Below are positions 1 through 10,300 of a stretch of 64,000 nt of DNA, in pieces (the first letter of the stretch is position 1; the number at the start of each line of letters is the position of its first letter). Source of the DNA: Erwinia tracheiphila (lineage in GTDB: Bacteria; Pseudomonadota; Gammaproteobacteria; Enterobacterales; Enterobacteriaceae); the NCBI RefSeq assembly GCF_021365465.1, contig NZ_CP089932.1, forward strand, positions 1,984,001 to 2,048,000, given 5' to 3'. The notes beneath the pieces were generated by a model. That model was not told the DNA's origin, ran no database searches, and saw nothing but the letters and a program-made list of their open reading frames with translations. A program made the translations under genes and the position numbers.

Positions 1-2260
1 GTTTGATTGTTGCTTTGCTGAAACTGACCATTGCTTTTGCTACAGGCTGCATTTCAGAAAGTGATTTCGTACAGGATTTCATCAATTCATCTTCATCAAA
101 TGACAGTCGGTAGCGTGTTTTTTGACTTATTCTCTGCCATAACGCTTCGAATTCCGGGCTATTTAAGACTTCTTTCCGGTATTGGATTGTTTTGCGCTCA
201 TCAGCATTATTAATGTTTAGTCGTCCTGCTGATTTACGTAGAATGATTTCAATTTGCTCCTGAAGGGGAAGGAACCTTTCGCTAACAGCAAAAGTGCCAT
301 CGAAAAGAGTTTCTTTCAGGGTTTTGGTGATTTTTCCCGATTTTTCCAGATAACCTTCAGTCTGTAGTTCAGACCAGATATCATGTGAACCGGAAATACC
401 TACACTTTGCGAGGAATCAGAGAAGATCAGATGGGCAAACGCATCTTTTTCGATAATACCAAAACGGATACCTGTTTCGTTCTCAATTTCGCTCTGTAGT
501 CGTTCGGCATAGGCTTCATAATTTTCACTGGCAACGACTGTCAGAATGTTAATGCTGTCATCACGAACACGTTCACCCTCTTGGTTAACGCACAGGCGAA
601 GACCACGGCCTAATGTTTGACGACGTTCTCGTTCACTTCCCATTTCTCGAAGGCTACAGATCTGGAATACATTGGGGTTATCCCAGCCTTCTTTCAAAGC
701 AGAGTGTGAAAAAATGAACCTCACCGGATTGGAGAAACTCAAAAGCTTCTCTTTATTTTTCATTATGAGGTTATAACCGCGCTCTGCATTTTCGCGGCCT
801 GCATTATTGCTTTCGCTTGTTTCAGCCCATGCACCTTTTTTATCAATGGAGAAATAACCATCGTGAACGTCTTTAGCTTGTTCTGGATGAGAAGGGAGCA
901 AATCTTTATAAGCGGGGCTTTTGATGGCTTTGAGATATTCTTCTTCAAAGATACGGGCATATTCACCCGGTTCACGCAGTCCTTCTTCATTGGTCTTGCG
1001 ATAGAAATCAACCTTATCAATGAAAAACAGGGTAAGGACCTTGATTTGCTGAGTATTCAGGCGAAGTTCTTTATCGAGATGTTCACGGATTGTACGTCTA
1101 ATCATATGTCGCTGGATGAGCATTGGGTCAATATCACCGACGACATCACCGACTCTCATGTAGTAAGTATCAGAAGGCGTTTCCAGTGTAAGGTAACCTT
1201 TCTTGCCCGTACGGATCTCGCTTATCCGGTATCCCTGATAAATATCACGTCCTGTTTCGTCATCAAGTGTCATACCGTCATATACGATAATCTCAGAACG
1301 ATTAACGTTCCCTTTTTTATCAGCTATATCAACAAGAACAGTACCACTGATAATGTTTTTCTTACTGTTAATACTAACCAGCTTCACATAGGGGCTGTTG
1401 CTTGCATTCTGTACTTCAAGCCCGGCAACTTCGATCTGTTTGACCAGTTTTTGATTGTAAGCGTCAATGGCATCGAGACGATACACCATATGATGTTTAT
1501 GCACATGTGTTGCTGAATAACGTAAGGTGAACATGGGATACATAGCATCAAGTGCGGTTTTACCCGCACCATTCAAGCCACCATCAACACTTTGTGGCTC
1601 ATCGACGATAATAATCGGACGTGTAGCCCGGATCAGGTCAATTGGCTTATCCAGATCATCAACGGTCGTTTTTTCACTGGACTGATAGAGCTTGTTAACG
1701 TCTTTTTTGTTAATCGCACCCACCGTCATTACCATGATCTGCATAACAGAACTGGTTGCAAAATTTCTGACATCGGCAGGTTTTGCAGAATCATACAGGT
1801 AGTATTCGTATGGAATGCCCGCATAGAGACTTTTGAAGTGTTCTTCAGTGATTTGTAGCGTTTTATAAACGCCTTCCTTGATGGCAACGGAAGGAACCAC
1901 AATGATAAATTTACTCATGCCATAGCGTTTGTTCAGCTCCAGCATGGTGCGGAGATAAACATACGTTTTACCTGTCCCTGTTTCCATTTCAACAGTAAAA
2001 TCATGACTGTCAAGCACAGATGAAGGAGGAAGCTGATTTTTCAACTGAACACTGTTTAAGTTTTTCAGCAGAACATCATCTTCGGGTATTTGTGGGTTAA
2101 CACGCATTGGACCTGTTGCGCCTTCAAATGAGAGTGCGCCCTGAGCTGGGGCCAGCACAGTCATTTCACTTTCTCATTTCTCCTGGCCTTCAAACAAATC
2201 GCATACCGATTTTATAGCGTTTTTCTGATATTTAAGGTCAGATTCAAAATGTAGTTTCAT
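1..2260 (-). pseudogene. res: Type III restriction enzyme Res subunit, 5' part, interrupted by an in-frame stop
   Basis: Translation of the minus strand gives a type III Res subunit (SF2 translocase of an EcoP1/EcoP15-like system). It shows the Walker A motif METGTGKT, a DEPQ motif II and a late motif VI-like segment (QTLGRGLRL). The gene runs off the left edge, so the C-terminal nuclease domain is not visible. The expected start (MKLHFESDL) is at 2260, 9 bp after the mod stop, but codon 29 is TGA (2174-2176). The frame stays open afterwards and an ATG at 2164 lies four codons past the stop. Res would act with Mod to cut unmethylated DNA; here it is probably dead or rests on re-initiation. 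Known: family and motifs. Inference: loss of function. Confidence 0.85.
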
Positions 2261-2269
2261 CTCATTCCC

Positions 2270-2724
2270 TTACAGGCTGTGCAGGTTAGTCAGACCATGT
2301 TGTTCAAGAATGGCGCAAAGATTTGTTTTAGCAACGTTATTTTCAAATGCGTTATCAAGGAAATAGCAGACCGTATCTTTGCCAGCCTTCAAGCTCTTAT
2401 GCCAGTCGATGATCCCCCCGGTCAGTTCTTCGACTGAAGATGCAGAGATTTGATTAGCAAAGCAGGTAAACAATTTGCCAGCGTCAACACAAGAAACGGT
2501 CAACCCATCAAATTGTCGGGTTTCAATGTTTACACTCAGGTCAATGCCACGCTTAAGCATTAACTCTGTAAGCAAATCTTCTTCACTACGGTCTTCAAGG
2601 ATTGGGCTTACATAGGCATCAAGCTGTTCAGAGAGGGTTTCTGCTGTGGCTTCCCACGGTCGGATGTTAGATGTATCAAGTTTGAATACGCGAAAACCAA
2701 CATCTCCATACCATTCTGGATTAT
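2270..2724 (-). pseudogene. mod: Type III methyltransferase Mod, 3' fragment separated by IS256
   Basis: This is the C-terminal tail of the Mod protein whose main body lies at 4039-5649. It continues exactly where that part is cut: NPE closes the upstream part and NPEWYGDVGFRVF opens this one, because the 8-bp target duplication (2717-2724) repeats the junction. The segment GFRVFKLDTSNIRPW is typical of the C-terminal region of type III Mod subunits. The frame is open to the stop at 2270, next to the res start, so mod and res formed one operon before the insertion. Confidence 0.85.
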
Positions 2725-4038
2725 GACCCTGTAAATAATTCTGTGTATCTGCCACCGTATTAAAGGTGATCGCTCAGGCGGTCACCAAACTCGATAATAA
2801 AGCGACTCATTGCCAGCCGCCAGTTCTGGATCGGCATACTCCATTTTTTCGAGGCCGACTGGATTGCCAGATATATCACCTTGCGCACTGAGTCATCTGT
2901 CGGGAACACTTTGCGTTTCTTTATCGCTGCCCGGATAACGCTGTTCAGCGACTCGATGGCATTCGTGGTGTAGATAGCCTTACGTATATCTGGTGGATAA
3001 CCAAAGAACGTATTGAGATTTTCCCAGTGTGCACGCCAGCTTTTGCTGATTTGCGGATATTTGTCGTCCCAGACATCAGCGAACTTATCCAGGGCCATCA
3101 GCGCTGCTGCTTCTGTCGGAGCCTGATAAACCGCTTTCAGACCGCCAGTAACGGCTTTATAGTCCTTCCATGACACGTATTTCAGGCTGTTGCGTACCAT
3201 GTGAATAATGCACAACTGGATATGCGTCTGCGGGTACACGCTGTTTATCGCATCCGGAAAGCCCTTAAGGCCATCCACGCAGGCAATCAGGATATCCTGG
3301 AGACCTCGATTCTTCAGCTCAGTCAGCACGCTGAGCCAGAACTTCGCACCTTCATTTTCTGCGAGCCACATGCCCAGTAATTCTTTCTGGCCTTCGGTGT
3401 TAATACCCAGAGCAAGGAATACGGCTTTGTTAATTACAGTGCCACTGTGGCGAACTTTTACGACAATACAGTCAAGATAAACAATGGGATACAGAGCATC
3501 CAGCGGACGGTTTTGCCACTCAGATACCTGCTCTTTCACCGCATCAGTGACTTTCGATATCAGCGTGGGTGAGACGTCCGCATCGTACATTTCTTTGAAG
3601 GTGGCGACAATCTCCCGGGTGGTCATGCCTTTTGCATACAACGACAGGATCTGACTGTCCATCTGCGTAATACGTGTCTGATTTTTCTTAATAAGCTGAG
3701 GTTCGAAGGTGCTTTCACGATCACGTGGTGTACTGATTTCAATCTCACCATCGTCGCACAACAACGTTTTTGACGAATAACCATTGCGGGTATTTGAGCC
3801 TGTTTTGGGTGCGTTCTTTTCGTGTCCGATGTGGTCAGTCAGCTCAGCATTGAGCGCAGTTTCAACTGTAAGCTTCGTCAGCATGCGGGAAAACTGGTTG
3901 AGATCGGCTTCGGTTTTCAGCCCCTTAGCCAGTTCAGCCGCAAGGGCTTTGAGTCTTTTTTCGTCCATAATTACCTGTCTCCGTTATCGAAATGAAGATA
4001 TCAAAAACAGGCAGATACACAATTTAAATTACAGGCTC
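2725..4038. mobile_element. IS256-family insertion sequence, copy 1 (in mod)
   Basis: A 1314-bp element with imperfect terminal inverted repeats (GACCCTGTAA at the left, GAGCCTGTAA read inward from the right). It is flanked by an 8-bp direct duplication TGGATTAT at 2717-2724 and 4039-4046, as expected for IS256 transposition. It carries one complete transposase on the minus strand and splits the type III mod gene. Its sequence is the isoform that donated, or shares ancestry with, the C-terminal half of the copy at 20807-22104. Confidence 0.95.
2760..3968 (-). CDS. IS256-family transposase, intact
   Basis: A 402-aa DDE transposase of the Mutator/IS256 superfamily, full length for the family (about 400 aa). 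Probable catalytic residues sit in VYLDCIV (Asp), CVDGLKGFPDA (Asp) and TTNAIESLN (Glu). The conserved cysteine/histidine region QLCIIHMVRNSLKYV is present. There is no internal stop or frameshift, so this copy is probably active and could mobilise the other IS256 copies in the window in trans. It fills almost the whole element and ends about 35 bp from the left terminus. Confidence 0.95.
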   Translation of the reverse strand: MDEKRLKALAAELAKGLKTEADLNQFSRMLTKLTVETALNAELTDHIGHEKNAPKTGSNTRNGYSSKTLLCDDGEIEISTPRDRESTFEPQLIKKNQTRITQMDSQILSLYAKGMTTREIVATFKEMYDADVSPTLISKVTDAVKEQVSEWQNRPLDALYPIVYLDCIVVKVRHSGTVINKAVFLALGINTEGQKELLGMWLAENEGAKFWLSVLTELKNRGLQDILIACVDGLKGFPDAINSVYPQTHIQLCIIHMVRNSLKYVSWKDYKAVTGGLKAVYQAPTEAAALMALDKFADVWDDKYPQISKSWRAHWENLNTFFGYPPDIRKAIYTTNAIESLNSVIRAAIKKRKVFPTDDSVRKVIYLAIQSASKKWSMPIQNWRLAMSRFIIEFGDRLSDHL

Positions 4039-5649
4039 TGGATTATCTTTACGAACTTTTTTACCTGCACGGCGAAGGCGTTCTTTTGTTATTTCATTTA
4101 TCTTAGCTGGCTTTTTAAGATCATTTAAAAACGCAATGGCTGGTTTTACACCTTCTGATTTAGGATCAATAGTCTCTGGTAATTGAACGAGAATGAAACG
4201 GATGTTCTTATTTTCCTTAACATTCAAATCATATACGGCATGTCCCGTACTTCCAGAACCAGCAAAAAAATCTAGGATGATGTCGTCTGATTTTACATTG
4301 ATATATGAAAACCATCTAATAAGTGTTTCTTTATCTTTAGGATTATTAAAAACCTTACTTCCAAATAAAGAACTTAACTCCTTGGACGCTTGTAATGCAC
4401 TTCGATAGAAGTAGCTTCCAGCTACCTGAATAGGCAAATCTTCGTTTTGCTCATCGGAGCCATCTCCATCATCCTCTGGTAGATCATCAATCTCTACAAG
4501 ATAGGTTTTTCTGATTGGTGGTTCAGAATGATCATCCCGGAATACAACTTTGCCGAGTTTTATCATTTCAAGCATTTTATCGAGTGTACTATAACGCCAG
4601 CCGTCTTCAGGAACAGCACATGGTAATTCTGTCTTAGGGTGTATTAGATCATACTTCGGACCATCACCGCCGGGCCATGACATATTATCATCTCGCCATA
4701 CACCACGGTCATCTACTTTATTGTAGCGCATATGTTTTTTCGATGGATGGTTCGAGGGAAGACTCTCGTAAAAATTACGAATTCCACTCTCAACAGCATC
4801 ATTATCAGTACCATATTTTTTTCTAAGTTTTAAGTACTCGTCAAGAATCTCTTGTGCTCCGGGTTTTGCTTCTCGCCATCTTACTTCTTTTTTAAGAAGA
4901 TATGATTTATTTCTTGCATAAGCCAGAATGTATTCATGACCTAAAGAAATAAGTTTGGCATCGTTTTTACGTCCTTTCTCCCAAATTAATGTTGCAATGA
5001 AATTTTCACTTCCAAATATTTCATCACATATTTCTTTCAGGTTGTATAGCTCTGAGTCATCTATGGAGATAAATATTACGCCATCTTTAACGAGCAAGTT
5101 ATGAGCGATTTTTAATCGTGGGTAGATCATATTTAACCAGTCAGTATGATAACGTCCGCTGGTTTCAGTATTTGTGCTTAAACGCGTACCTTCTTCTGTT
5201 TGTCCTGTGATTTCAAGATAATTTTTCATATTATCTTGGAATTTATCAGAATAAAAAAAATCTTTCCCGGTGTTATAAGGCGGATCGATGTAAATAAGCT
5301 TAACTTTTCCCGCGTAGCTTTTTTGTAGAAGCTTTAACACTTCAAGGTTATCACCCTCGATCATCAGGTTCTTGGTGTTATCCCAATCAACGCTTTCATC
5401 TTTACATGGGCGTAAGGTGCCACGGGAAGGGGTAAGAGCAAGCTGACGGGCCTGACGCTTACCATGCCAGTTCAGGCCATAGCGTTCTTCTTTTTCGTCT
5501 ACATTTTCACCCAAAAGATGTTTTAAAACGTCAAAATCAATGCCGTTTTCATTAAAGGCTTCAGGAAACAAAGAGTTAAGTTTGCTGATATTATCTTCAG
5601 TGATATTCATTGATTGTAGTTCTGTCATATCAGAAGTTATTTTTTTCAT
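4039..5649 (-). pseudogene. mod: Type III DNA-methyltransferase Mod, main body, truncated by IS256
   Basis: An N6-adenine methyltransferase subunit of a type III system, providing target recognition and modification. Visible motifs are the catalytic DPPYNTGKDF (motif IV) and the S-adenosylmethionine site DFFAGSGSTGHAV (motif I), in the permuted beta-class order, with a variable target-recognition region between them. The frame runs into IS256 after NPE and picks up three IS-encoded residues before a stop, so about 150 C-terminal residues are lost (they remain at 2270-2724). Both catalytic motifs survive, so residual methylation cannot be excluded. Alternative start: the ATG of MTELQSMNI, seven codons downstream. 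Confidence 0.9.
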
Positions 5650-5828
5650 AAAAAGTATCCGTCATGAGGTCACGGGAAAGCAGTGTCCGAAATTGGTAAG
5701 CATTTTACGGTATGAAGTGATAGCCATCAACCAGTGGTGGCTATTCAAACACATTCAAAACAAAGGGTTACATGCGGTTATGTGATGGGTTATCAAGCAG
5801 TTAGCCGTAATTTTCTAACTCAAAGTGT

Positions 5829-7100
5829 TCACCTCTGGGCAAACTCAAACGGTCTGACCATACCGTTGATGTTGGCATCAAGGAAATCAGCCCACCACTG
5901 CAACATCAGGCGGCGCTGGTCAGGGTGCCTGGCTTTATGGGTATAAGCTGCACGGACGCTGTTGCTTTCTTTGTGGCTCATCTGAAGCTCTACAGCGTCT
6001 TCTGACCATAAACCGGACTCAATTAAGGCACTACAGGCCAGTGTGCGGAAACCGTGACCACAAATGTCCTGCCGGGTATCGTAGCCCATCTTACGTAGTG
6101 CCTTGTTTATGGTGTTTTCACTCATTGGCTTGAAGCTGTCATAGCTGCCTGTGAAGATGAAACCATCATCATTGCCATCTTCACAGGTGAGCTGTTTAAT
6201 TTCTTTCAGCAACACGATTGCCTGACGGCAGAGAGGGATGAAATGCTTACGCTTCATCTTGGTGCCACGACCTGAATATTTCACGCCGTCGATGACTTCC
6301 CGCTGTTCGGGGATAACCCACAGTTTGCTTTTGAAATCGATCTCTGACCATCTGGCGAAACGCAGCTCGCTGGAACGAACAAACACCAGCAGGTTAAGTT
6401 GAATCGCCAGTGTGGTCAGTCTGCGGCTTTTGTAGGCATCAATACGTTCAAGTAGCAATGGGATCTCTTCAAGCTCCAGCGCCGGGCGGTGTTCAGTTTC
6501 TGATTTCTGAATGGAACCTTCCAGATCGTAAGCCGGATTATAACGTATGAGCTGCTGTTGGACGGCATAGCGTAGAATGGACGTCACGTATTGCTTAACC
6601 CGCGTGGCAACTTCGAGATAGCCAAGTGCTTCTACTTTTTTTATGGGGACTAACAGATCGCCAGTGGCAAGCTCGGTAACGTCTCTGTTGCCAATATCCG
6701 GGAAGATATAGGTTTCAAGGCGGGTCAATACGCTATGACGATAATCTTCAGACCATTTCTTCTTGGTAGCAAACCACGCTTTGGCAACGACCCTGAAATA
6801 ACGGGTGTTGTCGCGTTTGGTTTTCAGCTCTTTAACTTCGGCCTGTTTCTTGGCGTTAGGAGCGACTCCCTGAGCAAGAAGTCTTTTAGCTTCATCACGG
6901 CGCTGTCTTGCATCAGCAAGTGAAACAGCAGGGTAAACACCGATAGAGAAAAGTTTTTGCTTCCCTTCGAAGCGGTAAGCCATCTGCCAGTATTTAGAAC
7001 CCTTAGGGGTAACGCGAAGGAACATACCAAAGCCATCAGTCAGCTTGTATTCCTTATCGAGAGGTTTGGCGTTTTTTACTTTGGTATCAGTAAGTGGCAT
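5829..7100 (-). CDS. P4-type tyrosine integrase of a tRNA-Asn genomic island
   Basis: A site-specific tyrosine recombinase of the P4/CP4 integrase group, about 423 aa from the chosen start. I chose the ATG of MPLTDTKVK (7100) because family members begin this way; an in-frame ATG exists upstream at 7166. The N-terminal DUF4102 domain (residues 1-90) is followed by the catalytic domain. It holds an Arg in VRSSELRFARW, the HGFRT box and the nucleophile Tyr in RAAYTHKA, and ends in the common QWWADFLD tail. It lies 170 bp from tRNA-Asn and reads away from it, the usual arrangement at one end of an integrated island. The island therefore extends leftwards past the type III RM genes. No frameshift is seen. 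Confidence 0.93.
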   Translation of the reverse strand: MPLTDTKVKNAKPLDKEYKLTDGFGMFLRVTPKGSKYWQMAYRFEGKQKLFSIGVYPAVSLADARQRRDEAKRLLAQGVAPNAKKQAEVKELKTKRDNTRYFRVVAKAWFATKKKWSEDYRHSVLTRLETYIFPDIGNRDVTELATGDLLVPIKKVEALGYLEVATRVKQYVTSILRYAVQQQLIRYNPAYDLEGSIQKSETEHRPALELEEIPLLLERIDAYKSRRLTTLAIQLNLLVFVRSSELRFARWSEIDFKSKLWVIPEQREVIDGVKYSGRGTKMKRKHFIPLCRQAIVLLKEIKQLTCEDGNDDGFIFTGSYDSFKPMSENTINKALRKMGYDTRQDICGHGFRTLACSALIESGLWSEDAVELQMSHKESNSVRAAYTHKARHPDQRRLMLQWWADFLDANINGMVRPFEFAQR

Positions 7101-7269
7101 AACGGCATCCCCCGCTTGTTGGTAAAAACGCAATCGAACTACCATTACCAACATTTTTACCAGCAAATGGGTATGGCTTCGAGTGGTTTTTAGTGAACCT
7201 GAAGAAGAGGGTAACCAACTGATATAAATGCAGAAAACAGACTTTATGAAACGTCTGCTGACCTAAATA

Positions 7270-7345
7270 TGGCTCCTCTGACTGGACTCGAACCAGTGAC
7301 ATACGGATTAACAGTCCGCCGTTCTACCGACTGAACTACAGAGGA
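7270..7345 (-). tRNA. tRNA-Asn (anticodon GTT)
   Basis: A 76-nt tRNA with encoded CCA end. The acceptor stem TCCTCTG pairs with CAGAGGA, the anticodon loop reads CTGTTAATC with anticodon GTT, and the T-loop GGTTCGAGTCC is canonical. Its 3' end faces the integrase and is the likely attachment core of the island. The second attachment copy would lie left of the window. Confidence 0.97.
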
Positions 7346-7362
7346 ATTGCGTTGATGGGCGC

Positions 7363-7391
7363 ATAATAACGGTAGTTTTTAGTGCTGTCAA
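7363..7391 (-). promoter_or_regulatory. Sigma-70 promoter of tRNA-Asn
   Basis: On the minus strand a perfect TTGACA (-35, 7386-7391) is followed after exactly 17 nt by TATTAT (-10, 7363-7368). A GC-rich discriminator GCGCCC comes next, typical of stringently controlled stable-RNA promoters, 17 nt before the mature tRNA 5' end. Confidence 0.9.
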
Positions 7392-7685
7392 CCCCGTAAA
7401 CACGTTAGCATTCAATTGCCTATCTTTAAAACATTACTGGGTAAATAGTGAGCATAAGAATGTTTATTACTTTGCTTTCCGGCAGGCCAGAACAATTAAC
7501 GTTATGTTTCAAATGGCAGCATCCTGTACTAATAAGCACGGAATGCCGCAACTTATCATTATGCTTTAATGACTTAAGCAAAATGGCAGGTGAGTTTGCA
7601 ATCCAGAAGGAGAACGTGGACCTGCCACACAGGCTTTATTTTAAAGCCTGTGTCCTGTCACATCTTTCAGGTAACAGGGTCGTTT

Positions 7686-8293
7686 TCACACCCGGGCGAA
7701 TTCAATTACCCATACCCACGGATTGACTTCCCAACTGGTTCCCCCGTATTGCTGCGACCAGTGCTGGCGGTAAGCTTCTTTCGGGCACGGGGCTGTATAC
7801 CTTCTGCAGCGATATCATCATTGCTAATCTCTTGTATCCTTTCCAGACGAATATCACAAATCTGCAGATTTATCCGGCTGGCCCAGCGAGGCATATGAAT
7901 ACCGGCCTGCCAGCCAAATTGCTCCTCGTCATTGGGGTCAAACTGGTTGCTGTCAGCACGATATTGGCAATAGCTGGCTGATTTAAACCGTGACGGTGTA
8001 CGCTCATATTCTGTTATGTCCTGCTGAGAGATCATTGGCCCACGCTAGGTTTCTCTGACCCAGAGACGATCGCCCGGTTGCCCATAGGGACAGTGGTTAT
8101 AGATATTTCCCATATCAATTACACGGTTGCCCAGTAACTGATTATTCAGCACGTCAATACCATAGCAACCTTCGTGATTATCGTGGCCGGGACCAAAAAG
8201 TTGTGACTTCATGATACGCCGGGTTTGACTCTGTTGTCCTGAGAGCAGCGCTCGCACCCGTTGGCTGTTAAATAGAATCGGGCGCTATTTCAT
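7686..8293 (-). pseudogene. Phage-type ASCH-like protein, decayed
   Basis: The conceptual translation resembles the lambdoid-prophage ASCH-fold family (typical start MKxRPILFNSQRVRALLSGQ; later GDRLWVRET, PRWASRINLQI, and near the end SWEVNPWVWVIEF). Three disabling changes are visible: a TAG at codon 3 (8285-8287), a second TAG after WVRET (8045-8047) where Trp is expected, and a frameshift near 7780 before QHWSQQYGG. The biological role of the family is unclear; the fold suggests RNA binding. It is an isolated phage remnant next to tRNA-Asn. Confidence 0.75.
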
Positions 8294-8714
8294 GTTAAAA
8301 CCTCTGTTACTTTTTTAATGGTGATGTTTTTAGTCTCAGAGCCAGCACGGGCTGGAGTGTTTCATTACCATACTGCTGTTGAACTTATCTGGCTTAGTAT
8401 GGACCTGCCCGGGCTGGCTAATAACCATCAGGAGAGTATGAGATTATCCAGAAAAATATCATGAGTTCGGATGGCAGTCTGATTAATAGAATCAGCAAAT
8501 TTGATTTAAACGATTTAAGGTCTCATAAACATTTAAATGAATCGCATAAAAAAGCCTGTGCTAATTTAATTACATTCGGTGCGCCATTTTCTAACATTCT
8601 CAATATTTCATGGTAATTAAATCTCGTAAAAGCGGGTATGCCAGTATTTACAATAAATTACAAATATGAAGTGCAGGCCAACGGCCGTCTTTTTTGACGT
8701 GTACACGTGACAGA
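8294..8714. other. Gap with one possible 51-codon ORF
   Basis: An AT-rich gap. The only coding candidate is a plus-strand ORF at 8461-8616 (start MSSDGSLINRISK, end ILNISW, 51 aa). It overlaps by one base the end of a nine-codon ORF (8438-8464) and has no clear ribosome-binding site. I do not recognise it. It could be the frameshifted start of a lost gene. Confidence 0.3.
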
Positions 8715-8903
8715 TTAATCCCCGGCGTCCCGCAGGCGGGTGAGCGCAGCCGTATCGTGGCGGTGCTCCAGTATGGCGCTGGCGACCATTGCCGGAGGTG
8801 GGTCCATGGGTTTGAGCATCTTCATCCAGTCCCATTCACGCTGTGAAAGCTTGTCCGCGGCAACGGAGAGCAGGATGGTATCGATGCTTTTACGGGTCAT
8901 CAT
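8715..8903 (-). CDS. Small hypothetical protein
   Basis: A 62-aa ORF starting at tandem ATG codons (MMTRKSIDTIL) with balanced amino-acid composition: an amphipathic N-terminal half, then a Pro-rich turn (KPMDPPPAM). I do not recognise the family. It lies between phage/IS debris, and no Shine-Dalgarno sequence is evident. It may be a phage-derived fragment. Confidence 0.35.
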   Translation of the reverse strand: MMTRKSIDTILLSVAADKLSQREWDWMKMLKPMDPPPAMVASAILEHRHDTAALTRLRDAGD

Positions 8904-9030
8904 GGGGAAGACTCTGAGCAAAATATGTAGTCAGATCATACATATTCAAATCACTGTGTGACAACTCAGAGTCAGGCAGATGGCGCAGTTTTCAGTTCGC
9001 GGCCGGCCGGCTGCCCTGTTCATACAATAC

Positions 9031-9380
9031 AGCATGATTATCAGCTTTATCTGGCCATCAACGATATCGGCCATACAAAAACGAAGGCGATGTCCCCGCA
9101 GACCAACGGTATTTGCGGGCGGTTCCATAAAACCATTTTGCAGGAATTTTATCAGGTTGCGTGCCGCAAGACGTTATACGGGGGCCTGGAAAGCCTGCGG
9201 TCAGATCCGGATAAGTGGTTGTGGCATGACAATAATGAGCGAACTCATCAGGGAAAAATGTGCTGCGGGCGAACACCGATGGTCAGGTTACCTGATGGAA
9301 AACGGGTCCGGGCAGAAAAGGAGCTGAACCAGATGTAATCTGACAGACACCTGTATAAATAACCGGTAACTGTCAGATCA
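9031..9380 (+). mobile_element. IS481-family 3' remnant
   Basis: This is the last third of an IS481-type element related to the copy at 22173-23339. It comprises the transposase C-terminus (from about HDYQLYLAINDI to the stop at 9338) and the right terminal repeat ending TGTCAGATCA at 9380. The 5' two thirds are missing. The third catalytic residue is changed: the usual GICERFHK reads GICGRFHK (Glu to Gly). It is immobile debris. Confidence 0.85.
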
Positions 9381-9481
9381 GGTCTGAGCGGGTACATTTT
9401 ACCGCCTCAAAATTACCACCAATCCGGTAAAATCAACTGACTTTTGCCTTGCTCAATCGGGCAAGGCACCTTCAGCATGGC

Positions 9482-10153
9482 CTATTTTTGTTCATCACCG
9501 TAGTAAAGCTTCCCCAGCTTTATTAAAGGTCGTCCCTGACTTTTACGATGCAGGTTGGTGTCGCGCAGAGAATAAACGCAGCCACAGTATTCCTGCTGAT
9601 AAAACCGCTCACGTTTACTGATTTCCACCATCCGCGCGGAACCGCCATTTTTGCGCCAGTTGAAATCCCAGTAGCTGAGTCCCGGATACGGTGATGTTGC
9701 CCGAATGCCGCACTCATTAATCTGCTGCATGTTTTTCCAGCGTGAAATGCCAAGGCAGCTGGTCATCACCGGGAAACCGTGTTCATGCGCATACAGTGCG
9801 GTGCGTTCGAAACGCATGTCAAAACACATTGTACAACGAACCCCACGCTCCGGCTCCCATTCCATACCTTTTGCGCGCTCAAACCAGTTATCGGTATCGT
9901 AATCGGCATCAACGAAGGGCACGTTATGCTTTTCGGCAAAGCGAATATTTTCTTCTTTGCGCAGCATGTACTCTTTTTGCGGGTGGATGTTTGGGTTGTA
10001 GAAAAAAATCGTGTATTCAATACCCCCAGCCTGGATAGCCTCCATCACTTCACCGGAGCAGGGTGCACAGCAGGAATGGAGCAGTAATTTATCGGCCCCG
10101 CCAGGCAGGGTGAGCAGTGGACGTGAGATTTCGCTCATGGCGTCAGATTCCAT
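9482..10153 (-). CDS. queH: Epoxyqueuosine reductase QueH
   Basis: A DUF208-family QueH, the non-orthologous alternative to QueG. It reduces epoxyqueuosine to queuosine in the wobble base of Asn, Asp, His and Tyr tRNAs. Cysteine motifs expected to hold the metal centre are present: HSCCAPCSG near the N-terminus, RCTMCFDMR mid-protein, and the C-terminal EYCGCVYS. Length (223 aa) fits the family. The start may instead be the ATG five codons downstream (MSEISRPL). It is monocistronic and transcribed away from dcm. Confidence 0.93.
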   Translation of the reverse strand: MESDAMSEISRPLLTLPGGADKLLLHSCCAPCSGEVMEAIQAGGIEYTIFFYNPNIHPQKEYMLRKEENIRFAEKHNVPFVDADYDTDNWFERAKGMEWEPERGVRCTMCFDMRFERTALYAHEHGFPVMTSCLGISRWKNMQQINECGIRATSPYPGLSYWDFNWRKNGGSARMVEISKRERFYQQEYCGCVYSLRDTNLHRKSQGRPLIKLGKLYYGDEQK

Positions 10154-10300
10154 TAATCAGTTAAAACCGGGACAGTGTAAGAGGCGCGGAAGCCATTGTC
10201 ACGGCAAGGATAACGCAATGGTTATGCCAACCCGCGAGTAGAACGCCTGGCACAACAGAAATGAGATGATAGACTACATCGGTCTATTTCTGATAACCGG

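Noticed and set aside
863..1516. 217-codon plus-strand ORF opposite res
   Set aside because: The minus strand encodes the conserved Res helicase region continuously; the plus ORF is a shadow.
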